Source of the DNA: Bacteroidota bacterium
GTDB taxonomy: Bacteria; Bacteroidota; Bacteroidia; Bacteroidales; VadinHA17
Direction: 5' to 3'
Assembly (NCBI GenBank): GCA_025350595.1
Contig: JANXXP010000353.1
Location: forward strand, 1 to 59,206
Length of the DNA: 59,206 nt
Positions 9,387 through 18,251 of this stretch are shown here, in pieces. A program made the position numbers and the translations under genes. How positions within the stretch are numbered: the stretch's first letter is position 1; each line of letters begins with the position of its first letter. Under the pieces are notes generated by a model, which ran no database searches, was not told the origin of the DNA, and saw only the letters and a list, made by a program, of their open reading frames with translations.

Positions 9387-10301
9387 ATGTCCACAAGTAA
9401 AATCCAACCCGATTTTTTGAAACCAGGTGATGAAGTAGCAATTATATCGCCTTCTTTTTGTATTGAAGAAAAGAAGTTGTCTGATGCTGTTGCTTTTCTT
9501 GAAAAATGGGGATTGAGAGTTCGTATTGGCAAGAATGCTCTGAAAAAGAATGGCCCATTCGCCGGAAGCGATGAGGATCGGTTATCTGATCTTCAGGAAA
9601 TGACAAATGATCCTGATATTAAGGCTATTTTGTGTTCTCGTGGGGGGTATGGTGCTTCAAAGATCATAAGCAGCGTTGATTTTTCAGCATTAAAGATTTA
9701 TCCAAAGTGGTATGTTGGATATAGCGATATAACTGTTTTGCATTTATGGTTAAGTGAAGTATGCGGAATAATGTCGGTGCATGGAGATATGCCTCTCAAT
9801 TTTAATAATCCGGAGAAGACACGTGCCACATTCCGATCTTTGCAGCAGGTACTATTCGGTACTTTTGAGTGTTGTGAATGGAAAGGAACATTCTTCAGGG
9901 CGATGAATGTGACCGGTGAAATAACAGGAGGAAACCTTTCGCTTATATATAGTCTTATTGGTACACCGGGTGAACCTGAAACGAAAGGTAAAATATTGTT
10001 TATTGAAGATGTTGGTGAGTATTATTATCATATTGACAGGATGATGACTTCCCTTAAGCTTGCAGGGAAGCTGGAAGGGTTATCTGCTTTGGTTGTTGGA
10101 GGAATGAATAATCTTGAGGATGCCAAGATTCCATGGGGCAGGAGTATTGAAGAAACTCTTTATGGGATAGTGAGTGAGTATGAATATCCTCTGTTCTTCA
10201 ACTTCCCGGCAGGCCATATAGCCAATAACAGAGCTTTCTATATGGGAAAAGAGGCAAAAATTGACGTAAAAGGGAAAAAAGCTACGTTGACATTTGTCTG
10301 A
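9387..10301 (+). CDS. ldcA: LD-carboxypeptidase, peptidase family S66
   Basis: LdcA removes the terminal D-Ala from tetrapeptides during peptidoglycan recycling. The 304-residue protein carries the probable catalytic triad Ser113 (in GYSDIT), Glu207 (in LFIEDVGEYYYHIDRM) and His277 (in FPAGHIANN), with the usual family spacing. There is no signal peptide, consistent with a cytoplasmic recycling enzyme. It is a single gene that ends four bases from the convergent alanine dehydrogenase; D-Ala release and alanine metabolism being adjacent may be chance. Confidence 0.92.
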   Translation: MSTSKIQPDFLKPGDEVAIISPSFCIEEKKLSDAVAFLEKWGLRVRIGKNALKKNGPFAGSDEDRLSDLQEMTNDPDIKAILCSRGGYGASKIISSVDFSALKIYPKWYVGYSDITVLHLWLSEVCGIMSVHGDMPLNFNNPEKTRATFRSLQQVLFGTFECCEWKGTFFRAMNVTGEITGGNLSLIYSLIGTPGEPETKGKILFIEDVGEYYYHIDRMMTSLKLAGKLEGLSALVVGGMNNLEDAKIPWGRSIEETLYGIVSEYEYPLFFNFPAGHIANNRAFYMGKEAKIDVKGKKATLTFV

Positions 10302-10304
10302 TTA

Positions 10305-11528
10305 TCAGAATGCAGAGATAAGAAGATCGAGATCTTTTGAAATTATCCCAAATTTCTGACCCAGAGTTTCATTGGTGAGCATACCGTTAAACAAATAAGC
10401 CCCATTTCGTACTCCCAGATCGTTTTTCAGCAACTGGGTAATTCCTCCGGCATCAGCCATACTCTGAAGCAGAGGAGTAAAAACATTACTCAGGGCAATT
10501 GATGCCGTTCGTGCCACGCGGGAAGGAAGATTCCATGCCGAAAAATGAATAACGCCATGCTTCTCATAAACAGGATCAAGCATAGCACGACATTCTGTAG
10601 TTTCAATACATCCGCCACGGTCAATACTCAGGTCTATTACAACAGCTCCTTTTTTCATACTGCGAACCATATCTTCTGTTATATAATACCAGGGACGCAG
10701 ATCTTCAAGTTCAATTGCACCTATAAGCACATCAGCTGACTTAAGAGCTTTCATTAAGACCTGAGGATGGAATACTGATGTCTGAAGACGCTGGCCCAGA
10801 AGGTTCTGGAATCTTCTTAACCTGTGAAGTGAATTATCAAATATTTTAACCGTTGAACCAAGTCCGATAGCAGCTCTGGCTGCATATTCACCGGCAGTAT
10901 TAGCTCCTATAATTACGACTTCTGTTGGCGTAACTCCTGTAATCCCACCGAGCATCACTCCCTTTCCTCCGTGCATATTACTCAGATATTCTGATGCAAC
11001 AAGAAGGGAAGTTACACCACATATTTCGCTCATCGATTCTACAACAGGCATTACACCGTTATTGTCACGTATTTTTTCAAATGCTATAGCGGTAACTTTT
11101 TTCCTTATAAGCTTACTCAGGGTTTCTTCACTGAAATTAAGGACATTAAGATAGGATATCACTACCTGGTTGCCTTTAAGATATTCAGTATCTTTTTCTG
11201 AAAATGGTGCTACCTTGATTACTGCATCGGCACTGTAAACTCTTGCAGGAGAGTCGCTTATCACAGCTCCATTCTCACTGTAATCGTTATCAGTGTAATT
11301 GGCCCCCAGTCCGGCCCCTGTCTGAACTATAACCTCATTGCCACTTTCAACCAGAAGGTTAATTGCTTCCGGGGTCAGAGAAACCCTTTTTTCCTCATCT
11401 TTATTATCGCTGGGGATCCCAATTGTAATCCTCTTGTTCTTAACAGCTGTCTCCAGATGTTCTTCTTTTGGCATAAAAGCAGTATTGCCAAAATTAACTT
11501 TTCCGCTATTGCCCTTTTCGTTCATCAT
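10305..11528 (-). CDS. ald: alanine dehydrogenase
   Basis: This NAD-dependent enzyme interconverts L-alanine with pyruvate and ammonia. The 407-residue protein has a roughly 30-residue N-terminal extension before the family start (ITIGIPSDNKDEEKRVSLTPEA). The Rossmann motif GANTAGEYAARAAIGLG lies near 205-222, and a late HFSAWNLPSRVARTAS segment follows, as in other Bacteroidota alanine dehydrogenases. A transhydrogenase alpha subunit is an alternative within the same superfamily, but there is no partner beta gene here. It has its own well-formed promoter, so it is separate from the upstream tsaE-porX-porW unit. Confidence 0.88.
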   Translation of the reverse strand: MMNEKGNSGKVNFGNTAFMPKEEHLETAVKNKRITIGIPSDNKDEEKRVSLTPEAINLLVESGNEVIVQTGAGLGANYTDNDYSENGAVISDSPARVYSADAVIKVAPFSEKDTEYLKGNQVVISYLNVLNFSEETLSKLIRKKVTAIAFEKIRDNNGVMPVVESMSEICGVTSLLVASEYLSNMHGGKGVMLGGITGVTPTEVVIIGANTAGEYAARAAIGLGSTVKIFDNSLHRLRRFQNLLGQRLQTSVFHPQVLMKALKSADVLIGAIELEDLRPWYYITEDMVRSMKKGAVVIDLSIDRGGCIETTECRAMLDPVYEKHGVIHFSAWNLPSRVARTASIALSNVFTPLLQSMADAGGITQLLKNDLGVRNGAYLFNGMLTNETLGQKFGIISKDLDLLISAF

Positions 11529-11547
11529 TAGGAAGGGGATATTTTTT

Positions 11548-11578
11548 CAAAGGTAGAAAATTTGCAAGAAGCTACAAA
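11548..11578 (-). promoter_or_regulatory. Bacteroidota-type promoter for alanine dehydrogenase
   Basis: On the minus strand a TTTG (11578-11575) is followed after exactly 19 bases by TACCTTTG (11555-11548), a near-perfect -33/-7 pair. The -7 box ends 19 bases before the ATG at 11528. This is the best promoter match in the window. Confidence 0.65.
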
Positions 11579-11589
11579 AAAAGATATCG

Positions 11590-12003
11590 TTATGATACCT
11601 CAAGAATTCTATGTTCCTGCTCGTCAACAGTAATTCTGATATTAAGTGTTCCGGGTGGCAGTATTTCTTCAACAAGTTCCGGCCACTCCATAAAACAGTA
11701 AGAGTCGCCTGTAAGATATTCCTCAACACCGAAGTCAAACACCTCTTCCTGTTTTTTTATTCTGTAGAAATCAATATGATATATAGATTCTCCTGTTGAG
11801 GTTTTGTATTCATTTACGAGAGTGAAGGTTGGACTGCTTGCAATATCGATTGCCCCGAGTTCTTCACAGATTACCTTTATAATTGTTGTTTTGCCTGCAC
11901 CCATGGATCCGTAAAAGGCAAATATTTTATTATCTCCGGCATAAGTCAGAAGCTTTTTAACAGCTGAGTGTAAATGGCTTTTATCCTTAATTAGTATCTT
12001 CAT
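11590..12003 (-). CDS. tsaE: tRNA threonylcarbamoyladenosine biosynthesis ATPase
   Basis: TsaE is the P-loop ATPase that works with TsaB, TsaC and TsaD to install t6A37 on ANN-decoding tRNAs. At 137 residues it has the typical size, with Walker A GSMGAGKTT near 32-40, SSPTFTLVNEY in the middle and the YHIDFYR motif. It begins 18 bases after porX ends on the same strand, so it is probably the third gene of the porW-porX-tsaE transcript. The other Tsa genes are not in the window. Confidence 0.93.
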   Translation of the reverse strand: MKILIKDKSHLHSAVKKLLTYAGDNKIFAFYGSMGAGKTTIIKVICEELGAIDIASSPTFTLVNEYKTSTGESIYHIDFYRIKKQEEVFDFGVEEYLTGDSYCFMEWPELVEEILPPGTLNIRITVDEQEHRILEVS

Positions 12004-12021
12004 AATTGTGGAAAAAATCTT

Positions 12022-13575
12022 TTATACCGGTTCAATTAATGCAACAGGCAACATAATCTCCTGCATTGAAATTCCACCATGCTGGAAAGTATCCTTGTAA
12101 TAGCTCGCGTAATGATTATAATTATTCTGATAAACCAGGTAATCTTTATTGAGAGCAAAAATATATCTCGAACTGATATTTGTTTTTGGTAACATGGCTT
12201 TTTCAGGATTAATCAACTCAAATACTTTTTTTGGATCGTAATCGAGGTTTCTACCCATTTTATACCTTAGGTTTGGTGATGTATTCCTGTCACCTACAAC
12301 TTTTACAGGATTCTGAACCCTTATTGTACCGTGGTCGGTACTGAATATTATTTTTACAGGATGTGAAGCCAGTGTTTTAAGTAATTCGAATAAGGTGGAA
12401 TGAAGAAACCATGATCGTGTCAGGCTTCTGTAGGCAGGTTCTTCGTTTGCAAGATCGCGGATAACCCCGCTTTCAGTTCTGGCATGCGATAGCATATCAA
12501 CAAAATTAAAAACAAGAATATTGATATCATTTACCAGCATTGTTCTCACTTTCTCATTTACCTTCTTGCCCTCGTTACTGTTGCTGATTTTATTATATGA
12601 CCATTTGTATTTCAGATTTTTACGTAAAAGCTGGTTCTTAAAAAGTTCTTCTTCGAAGATGTTCTTCCCTTCCTCTTCATCATCATTTATCCAGAATTGA
12701 GGCATTTTGGCTGCAATTTCTGAAGGCATAAATCCGGCAAAAATTGAATTGCGGCTGAATTGGGTTGAAGTGGGTAAGATACTGAAATAGACATCCTCTT
12801 CAACTATCCTGTAGAGCCCTGATAGCTCCGCAGAAATTGTTTTCCACTGATCAAACCTCATGTTATCGATCAGGATAAAAAACAGCGGCTTATGTTCTTG
12901 TACATGAGGGAATATTTTCTTTGTAAAGAGAGCAGGAGATATTAAAGGTTTGTTGTGATTTTCAGGCTTAAGCCAACCAAGATAATTTGTCATGATGAAT
13001 TTTGAAAATGAGTTATTGGCTTCATTTTCCTGTAATTTCAGTATCTCAGTCATTCCCGGATCAGTCGATTTTTCAAGTTCTGTTTCCCAGAAGACTAACT
13101 TTTTATATAGTTCTGTCCAATCGGAATAAGTTGAAGCTGTTGAGATCATATTGCTGATACGACTGAATTCCTGCCTGTAATCTGTAGTTGTTTTTTCAGT
13201 GATCAGTCTTCGCTGGTCAAGGATCTTTTTAATTGCCAGTAGTACCTGCTTCGGTTTTACTGGTTTTATCAGATAATCGGCTATCTCCGAACCAATAGCC
13301 GATTCCATTAATTCTTCCTCATCACTCTTGGTAATCATTACCACAGGAATATCTGTACGAACCTCTTTTATAAGCTTAAGAGTCTCAATTCCGCTTAATC
13401 CCGGCATATTCTCATCAAGAAAAATAAGATCGTAGCGGTTTTGCCTGACGAGATCAATAGTATCGTTTCCATTTGAACAGGTATCGATTTCATAACCCTT
13501 TTCTTCAAGGAAAATAATATGTGGTTTCAGCGCCTCAACTTCATCATCTGTCCAGAGGAGTCTTATTTTTCTCAT
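12022..13575 (-). CDS. porX: PorX: response regulator with PglZ phosphatase domain
   Basis: PorX is a cytoplasmic two-component regulator needed for type IX secretion in Porphyromonas and Flavobacterium. Residues 1-125 are a receiver domain (acidic pocket Asp10/Asp11, phosphoacceptor Asp54 in IFLDENMPG, conserved ITK near 83). A linker and then a PglZ alkaline-phosphatase-like domain fill about 200-510, with FILIDNMRFDQW and STDHGTIRV metal-site segments. At 517 residues it matches known PorX proteins, whose PglZ domain cleaves oligonucleotide signals. Its ATG overlaps the porW stop by four bases. The partner kinase PorY is not in this window. Confidence 0.92.
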   Translation of the reverse strand: MRKIRLLWTDDEVEALKPHIIFLEEKGYEIDTCSNGNDTIDLVRQNRYDLIFLDENMPGLSGIETLKLIKEVRTDIPVVMITKSDEEELMESAIGSEIADYLIKPVKPKQVLLAIKKILDQRRLITEKTTTDYRQEFSRISNMISTASTYSDWTELYKKLVFWETELEKSTDPGMTEILKLQENEANNSFSKFIMTNYLGWLKPENHNKPLISPALFTKKIFPHVQEHKPLFFILIDNMRFDQWKTISAELSGLYRIVEEDVYFSILPTSTQFSRNSIFAGFMPSEIAAKMPQFWINDDEEEGKNIFEEELFKNQLLRKNLKYKWSYNKISNSNEGKKVNEKVRTMLVNDINILVFNFVDMLSHARTESGVIRDLANEEPAYRSLTRSWFLHSTLFELLKTLASHPVKIIFSTDHGTIRVQNPVKVVGDRNTSPNLRYKMGRNLDYDPKKVFELINPEKAMLPKTNISSRYIFALNKDYLVYQNNYNHYASYYKDTFQHGGISMQEIMLPVALIEPV

Positions 13576-16226
13576 TTTAAATATTTTTCCCTGAAGAAAA
13601 TATTATACCGTTCAGGTTTTTTATCGTTGTTAAGGACTTTAAGATTTTCATTGTTTATTATGAATGACATCATTTTGGCTCCTGACGGATTTCTGACATA
13701 CTTTTCAACGAGAAAAGCTTTATAATATTCAAGGGTCTGTGCAAAATCAGAAAACCCCGAAACCGTTATCATTATATATTTATTATCAACCAGAATACCT
13801 TCTGTTTTGTAATTTTTATTGGTATAGTTATCAATATTATAGCTTATTACATCAAAACTAGCCTGGTTAATATTGAAAGCAGGATCAGGAATGATTAATA
13901 CAAATACGGGAATACCGGTTGTATCAACTTTATATAGCTCCTCTGCGATTTGTTTATCTTCTTCAACTTTTAATTCCGGAATTTTCTTATTAAGGAATGC
14001 TATTATTTCTTCAGCCTTTTTGCTTTCCGTTGTTTGTGGCCATGCTTTTATAAGACTGTTCAATTCTGCCTTAAATGTTCTTTCATCACTTACCCTGGCA
14101 ATAGTATAAGCGTGAAGAAGCAGAAATTTAGGAGCAAGAGGATCGAGAGGGTATTTTTTCAATCCCTCATCGCAAAGAGATGTTACGCTGCTAAAATTTT
14201 CGGCAAGATATGCTTTATAGGCCTCCTGGTAAAGATTTTCAGACATTTTCATATCAGCCATCTTTTTTTCGAAATAAGCAGGATCTGAAAGTATTCTGGA
14301 AAACTCACTTTCCGGATAATCTATTAGTAAGCGCTGTCGGTAAGATTCAGATTTCGTACTATTCCCCTCTTTATTTACTTTATAAAGATTATACAATGCT
14401 TCAGGGACAAGTTCGTTTTTTGGGAAACGGGTAATGAGTGATTCAAACGATTCAGTAGCTTTTGCCTGGTCAAGGATCTTCTCTGAATAAGCTTTCCCGG
14501 CGTTAAGCAATGCATTGGCTATCTTTTCGTTGGAAACAGCAATTAATGAATCATTTAGAGGAAGATTCCTGAGGTAGAATTCAGGTTTTTTGTAATCTAG
14601 CACAGCTTTGGAAGTATCGGAACTTTTCTGTAATGTTTCATCAGCCCCAGCCACTAACTGTGAAGGATTTACTTTTGTTTTGTTAGCTCTTCTCCAGTTA
14701 TCCTCCAGTTTTCTGTCTCCCCACCGTCTCCTGAATTCTGTACGACCAAAAGTAAGGGCTGCCTGATTATAGAAATACCATTTCCCTTCCTGATCAATAT
14801 TACCCTGAAACCGTCGCTCATTTTCATAAAACTGACCAAGATTTGATCTGTCGGCGTTGTTAGTCCTTTTTCCTTCGCTTTCCTCTTTAACTATTTTGGC
14901 TATAATATTTGATATCATAGCATTTCTTTCAGGCTCTGTCATTCGTGCCACTTTTTGCAGACTGTCCTGAGTCTGAATAACAATTAATTGTGAAACAAGA
15001 GAGTTAAGACTTTGCGATTTCGCTTTTAAGGAAATATAATCCGGGTGTTTCTGATCAAGAAAATAAACAGCACTGTCATAATATAATCCGGCTTTCATAT
15101 AGTCGGGTTTATCATAATAATGTCCGGCAAGAACCAGATAAGATCTCCCTTTTTGATTTGGATTAAGGGCAGCTGTTTTGACTGACTTCCTAAAAAAATC
15201 AAGAGCTTCTTTTTCGTTTTCTTCCTTCATCGACATATTCCCGAGAGCAAAATAGATCTGATCCTGAAAATCCTTGTTTTTGATATCCTTAAGCATTTTT
15301 TCAAGCTCCCTTCTTATCTGCTGAGGATTTTGTGTGTTCACATCAAAAACACCGGCAATGTTTATTCTCGCATTAAATTCAACATCATAGGGCGGGTTCA
15401 TTTTAACAACATCGCGGTATAGTGAAGAGGCCCTTGGCCCATCACCTGTCTTCTCATAAATCTGAGCAAGGAGGTAGGTTAGCCTGTATTTTGTCCTTTT
15501 GCCTGAAACAAGTTTTATTGATTTACTTAGAGGTTCTTTTGCTTCAGAATATCTTTTTTGTTTGATAAACAGATCAGTCATTGTAGTATAGTACATTGAT
15601 AACAAAGGCTTTGGAAGATCGGAGTTTGCTTTTAGATCACTAAGTATTCTCAACGACTCATTATAATTTCCTGTTTCACTGTAAATCCTTGCCATCCAGA
15701 TACCAGCTTCAATTTTAATTAAAACATCATTTGCCTGGGTTATGCAGTAATTAAAAATAGTTGTGGCCTCATTGAACTCGTGCTTATAGAAACGGGCTTT
15801 TGCGATAAGGAGGTAACTGTCATCCACCCATTCATTATACTCTTTCTTCTCAAGAAGCGCTTTCTCTTTTTCAGTAGGTTGTTTATTATTTTTGAATTCC
15901 GGTTTTGCAGTTATGGATTTCAAAGTAATTAGTTTTGAAGCTTTCTGTATTGCTCTTTCCATATCAGACGAACAGAGGGATGCAGTTGCAGGATCACTGG
16001 ACTCAAATACTCTTAGCAATTCTGCATAATCGTCCTTATAACCATTGTTTATTTTTACAATGCCAGCTTTAAAGCTCTCATAACCATTAAAATAGATATT
16101 GTATTTTGCGGTCATGCTATGATAAAACCGTGATGAGTCCGTGTTTTTTTCAACCGAACAGTTCGTCAGGATCAGGGCAAATCCTAATAACGCAAGATAT
16201 TTATATGATGCTATTTCTGAAGCCAA
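13572..16226 (-). CDS. porW: PorW/SprE-like type IX secretion lipoprotein with TPRs
   Basis: The 884-residue protein begins with a hydrophobic signal ending in the lipobox LILTNC (Cys23). The segment RFYHSMTAKYNIYFNGYESF that follows is characteristic of PorW/SprE. Multiple TPR-like helical pairs run between about 150 and 400 and again after 560. PorW is a periplasmic-side outer-membrane lipoprotein required for gliding and T9SS function. The first codon is TTG; the first in-frame ATG would remove the lipobox, so TTG is preferred. It is the first gene of the unit with porX and tsaE, with a TACCTTTG box about 50 bases upstream. Confidence 0.85.
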   Translation of the reverse strand: MASEIASYKYLALLGFALILTNCSVEKNTDSSRFYHSMTAKYNIYFNGYESFKAGIVKINNGYKDDYAELLRVFESSDPATASLCSSDMERAIQKASKLITLKSITAKPEFKNNKQPTEKEKALLEKKEYNEWVDDSYLLIAKARFYKHEFNEATTIFNYCITQANDVLIKIEAGIWMARIYSETGNYNESLRILSDLKANSDLPKPLLSMYYTTMTDLFIKQKRYSEAKEPLSKSIKLVSGKRTKYRLTYLLAQIYEKTGDGPRASSLYRDVVKMNPPYDVEFNARINIAGVFDVNTQNPQQIRRELEKMLKDIKNKDFQDQIYFALGNMSMKEENEKEALDFFRKSVKTAALNPNQKGRSYLVLAGHYYDKPDYMKAGLYYDSAVYFLDQKHPDYISLKAKSQSLNSLVSQLIVIQTQDSLQKVARMTEPERNAMISNIIAKIVKEESEGKRTNNADRSNLGQFYENERRFQGNIDQEGKWYFYNQAALTFGRTEFRRRWGDRKLEDNWRRANKTKVNPSQLVAGADETLQKSSDTSKAVLDYKKPEFYLRNLPLNDSLIAVSNEKIANALLNAGKAYSEKILDQAKATESFESLITRFPKNELVPEALYNLYKVNKEGNSTKSESYRQRLLIDYPESEFSRILSDPAYFEKKMADMKMSENLYQEAYKAYLAENFSSVTSLCDEGLKKYPLDPLAPKFLLLHAYTIARVSDERTFKAELNSLIKAWPQTTESKKAEEIIAFLNKKIPELKVEEDKQIAEELYKVDTTGIPVFVLIIPDPAFNINQASFDVISYNIDNYTNKNYKTEGILVDNKYIMITVSGFSDFAQTLEYYKAFLVEKYVRNPSGAKMMSFIINNENLKVLNNDKKPERYNIFFREKYLK

Positions 16227-16273
16227 TAGATGACTATTAATACTATAACTGACTAAATTTGTGTATAGTATTT

Positions 16274-16281
16274 CAAAGGTA
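16274..16281 (-). promoter_or_regulatory. candidate -7 box for porW-porX-tsaE
   Basis: TACCTTTG on the minus strand is an exact TAnnTTTG match 48 bases before the TTG start of porW. The -33 region is not convincing. Confidence 0.45.
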
Positions 16282-16306
16282 AATAAAATTGGGTTGAAGT
16301 CCTTTC

Positions 16307-16546
16307 TCAGGCTGAAATAACTCTCTTTATTTCGGGAACTTCCTTCATAATAGCCTGCTCAACTCCGGCTTTTAAGGTTTGCATGCTGTAAGGACATCCA
16401 TGACAAGCACCTGTAAGCTTTACTTTAACTGTCATATCTTCAGTTACATCAATCAGATCTATATCACCCCCGTCGGACTGAAGATAGGGTCTGACTTTTT
16501 CGAGCGCATTCTTAACACGGTCTTTAATACTTTTTGTCTCTGCCAT
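16307..16546 (-). CDS. NifU C-terminal domain iron-sulfur scaffold protein
   Basis: This is a 79-residue single-domain NifU-like (Nfu) protein. The CxxC pair Cys48 and Cys51 sits in GACHGCPYSMQTLKAGVEQ, which binds a [4Fe-4S] cluster between two subunits for delivery to client proteins. The gene begins ten bases after the mrp stop codon on the same strand, so the two are probably cotranscribed. Mrp and Nfu act in the same Fe-S carrier step in other bacteria. Confidence 0.93.
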   Translation of the reverse strand: MAETKSIKDRVKNALEKVRPYLQSDGGDIDLIDVTEDMTVKVKLTGACHGCPYSMQTLKAGVEQAIMKEVPEIKRVISA

Positions 16547-16556
16547 TTTTAATATT

Positions 16557-17660
16557 TTATTTATTTACTTGAAGTTTAACTGTTGGTTTTTGCTCTTTAT
16601 TCCTCTCATTAACACTTTTGATCAGCTCTTCTGCCAGTTTCAGAAATGCTGAACCGGTAACTGAATCATTCAATGCTACAGGCTCTCCATTATCACTTCC
16701 TTCACAGATGCTTTGAACCAATGGTATTTGACCGAGAAGAGGTACTTTCATTTTTTCAGCGAGCTTCTTGCCCCCTTCTTTACCAAAAATATAATACTTA
16801 TTGGAAGGGAGTTCAGCAGGAGTAAACCACGACATATTCTCGACAAGACCTAAAACCGGAACATTTATTTTCTCGCTTCGGAACATTGAAATTCCTTTTA
16901 TGGCATCAGCCAGGGCTACATCCTGAGGAGTAGTTACTACTATCGCTCCGGTAACCGGAACCTCTTGAACCAGTGTAAGATGAATATCGCTTGTTCCTGG
17001 AGGCAGATCAACGAGGAGGAAATCCAGAATACCCCATTCCCCCTGGGTAATAAGCTGCTTAAGAAAATTTGAAGCCATTGGACCTCTCCATATTACAGCT
17101 TCTGCAGGATCTACAAAGAATCCTGTTGAGAGCACCTTAACTCCATATTTCGTCAATGGGATAATAAAATCAGTATTGTTTTCCCTTTTTACTTCAGGTC
17201 TGTATTTTTCTTCATGAAACATTTTGGGAACGGATGGCCCATAGACATCAGCATCAAGAAGGCCCACACTATACCCCAGGCGGGCCAGAGATATTGCCAG
17301 ATTTACTGCTATTGTTGTCTTTCCAACACCTCCTTTTCCTGATGATACGGCAACAATATTTGTCACACCGGGTAATACCTCACGTTGTTTTTCCACTTGT
17401 TTCCCAACAATAATTTTAGGTAGAACCTTAATATCATTTATAACGGCATTTGGTCCGAGAACTTCTTTTAATGTCTTTACTATTGTGCTTTTTATTGAAG
17501 AAATAAACGGATCATTCGATTTTTCGGGAGTTATTGTCAGAGATATTCCATTATCGTCAGATATAATATCAGAGACTATTCCAAGTGCAACTATGTCTGT
17601 TCCCCTGCCCGGGTGGATTACTTTGGAAAGGGCTTTTAGAATCTGTTCTTTTGAATACAT
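16557..17660 (-). CDS. mrp: Mrp/NBP35-type iron-sulfur cluster carrier ATPase
   Basis: This protein has an N-terminal DUF59/MIP18 domain (about residues 1-85) joined to a deviant Walker A ATPase with SGKGGVGKTT at 107-116. Further ParA-type motifs are LLDADVYGPSVPKMF and VDLPPGTSDIHLTL. The 367 residues match ApbC/Mrp. The short CxxC that usually follows the VENMS(Y/W)F segment and holds the bridging cluster is replaced here by VENMSWFTPAELPSNKYY, with no cysteines. It lies just upstream of the Nfu gene. The role in Fe-S transfer is inferred from family and neighbour. Confidence 0.93.
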   Translation of the reverse strand: MYSKEQILKALSKVIHPGRGTDIVALGIVSDIISDDNGISLTITPEKSNDPFISSIKSTIVKTLKEVLGPNAVINDIKVLPKIIVGKQVEKQREVLPGVTNIVAVSSGKGGVGKTTIAVNLAISLARLGYSVGLLDADVYGPSVPKMFHEEKYRPEVKRENNTDFIIPLTKYGVKVLSTGFFVDPAEAVIWRGPMASNFLKQLITQGEWGILDFLLVDLPPGTSDIHLTLVQEVPVTGAIVVTTPQDVALADAIKGISMFRSEKINVPVLGLVENMSWFTPAELPSNKYYIFGKEGGKKLAEKMKVPLLGQIPLVQSICEGSDNGEPVALNDSVTGSAFLKLAEELIKSVNERNKEQKPTVKLQVNK

Positions 17661-17774
17661 ATAACCCGCTATTTTTATTTAAATTAAATCTAAACAAGGT
17701 GCAATTTTAGTAATTTTACGGGAGACCGCAAAATAAGTTACCTCTAGTTTAAAAAAGGGAATTCTTTATTTTAT

Positions 17775-17880
17775 TTTTTGAAGAATTTTACCACGAATTT
17801 ACACGAAGTAACATTGTTCTGGTTCTAAATGGGAGACAAAACTCCGTGATTTCCTCCGTGATACTCTGTGTACCCCGGGG
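17775..17880. repeat. intergenic repeat rich in CACGAA / CCGTGA words
   Basis: Between mrp and the ATL gene are the imperfect direct words ACCACGAATTTACACGAA and, further on, CCGTGATTTCCTCCGTGATACTCTGTG. They read as partly complementary arms of a degenerate inverted element. No ORF or RNA fold with obvious function was seen. Confidence 0.45.
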
Positions 17881-17900
17881 TTATTATTTTAAAAGTAAAG

Positions 17901-18251
17901 TTATTGAAGTTCAGTGATAGGATCCCAGAACCTTTCACTGAAGTTAATGATTTTATCATCCCCGATAATAATTCCTTCGTTTTCCAATAGTTGGGCCATG
18001 GTAGATGAATTGCCAAAATGGTGTTTCCCGGTAAGCAGACCCTTTCGGTTAACAACTCTGTGAGCGGGTATAAAATCATTATTATTATGGCAGACATTGA
18101 GAGCCCAACCTACCATTCTGGCAGACCGGCCAGAACCAAGATACCTCGCAATAGCTCCGTAGGAAGTTATCCGGCCGAAAGGTATCAGCTTAGTAACTTC
18201 ATAAACATTCGAGAAAAAGTCGTTAGTCCTTTCTTCTTTTTTGTAGGGCAT
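17901..18251 (-). CDS. MGMT-family alkyltransferase-like protein (no acceptor Cys)
   Basis: This 116-residue protein corresponds to the DNA-binding domain of O6-alkylguanine alkyltransferase. It has RITSYGAIARYLG, the helix-turn-helix ARMVGWAL and an active-site loop IPAHRVVNRKG. The alkyl-acceptor Cys of PCHRV is Ala63 here, so it cannot perform suicidal dealkylation. Such ATL proteins bind O6-alkylguanine lesions and pass them to nucleotide excision repair. The start overlaps the 3' end of trmB by about 29 bases, implying translational coupling. Confidence 0.9.
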   Translation of the reverse strand: MPYKKEERTNDFFSNVYEVTKLIPFGRITSYGAIARYLGSGRSARMVGWALNVCHNNNDFIPAHRVVNRKGLLTGKHHFGNSSTMAQLLENEGIIIGDDKIINFSERFWDPITELQ

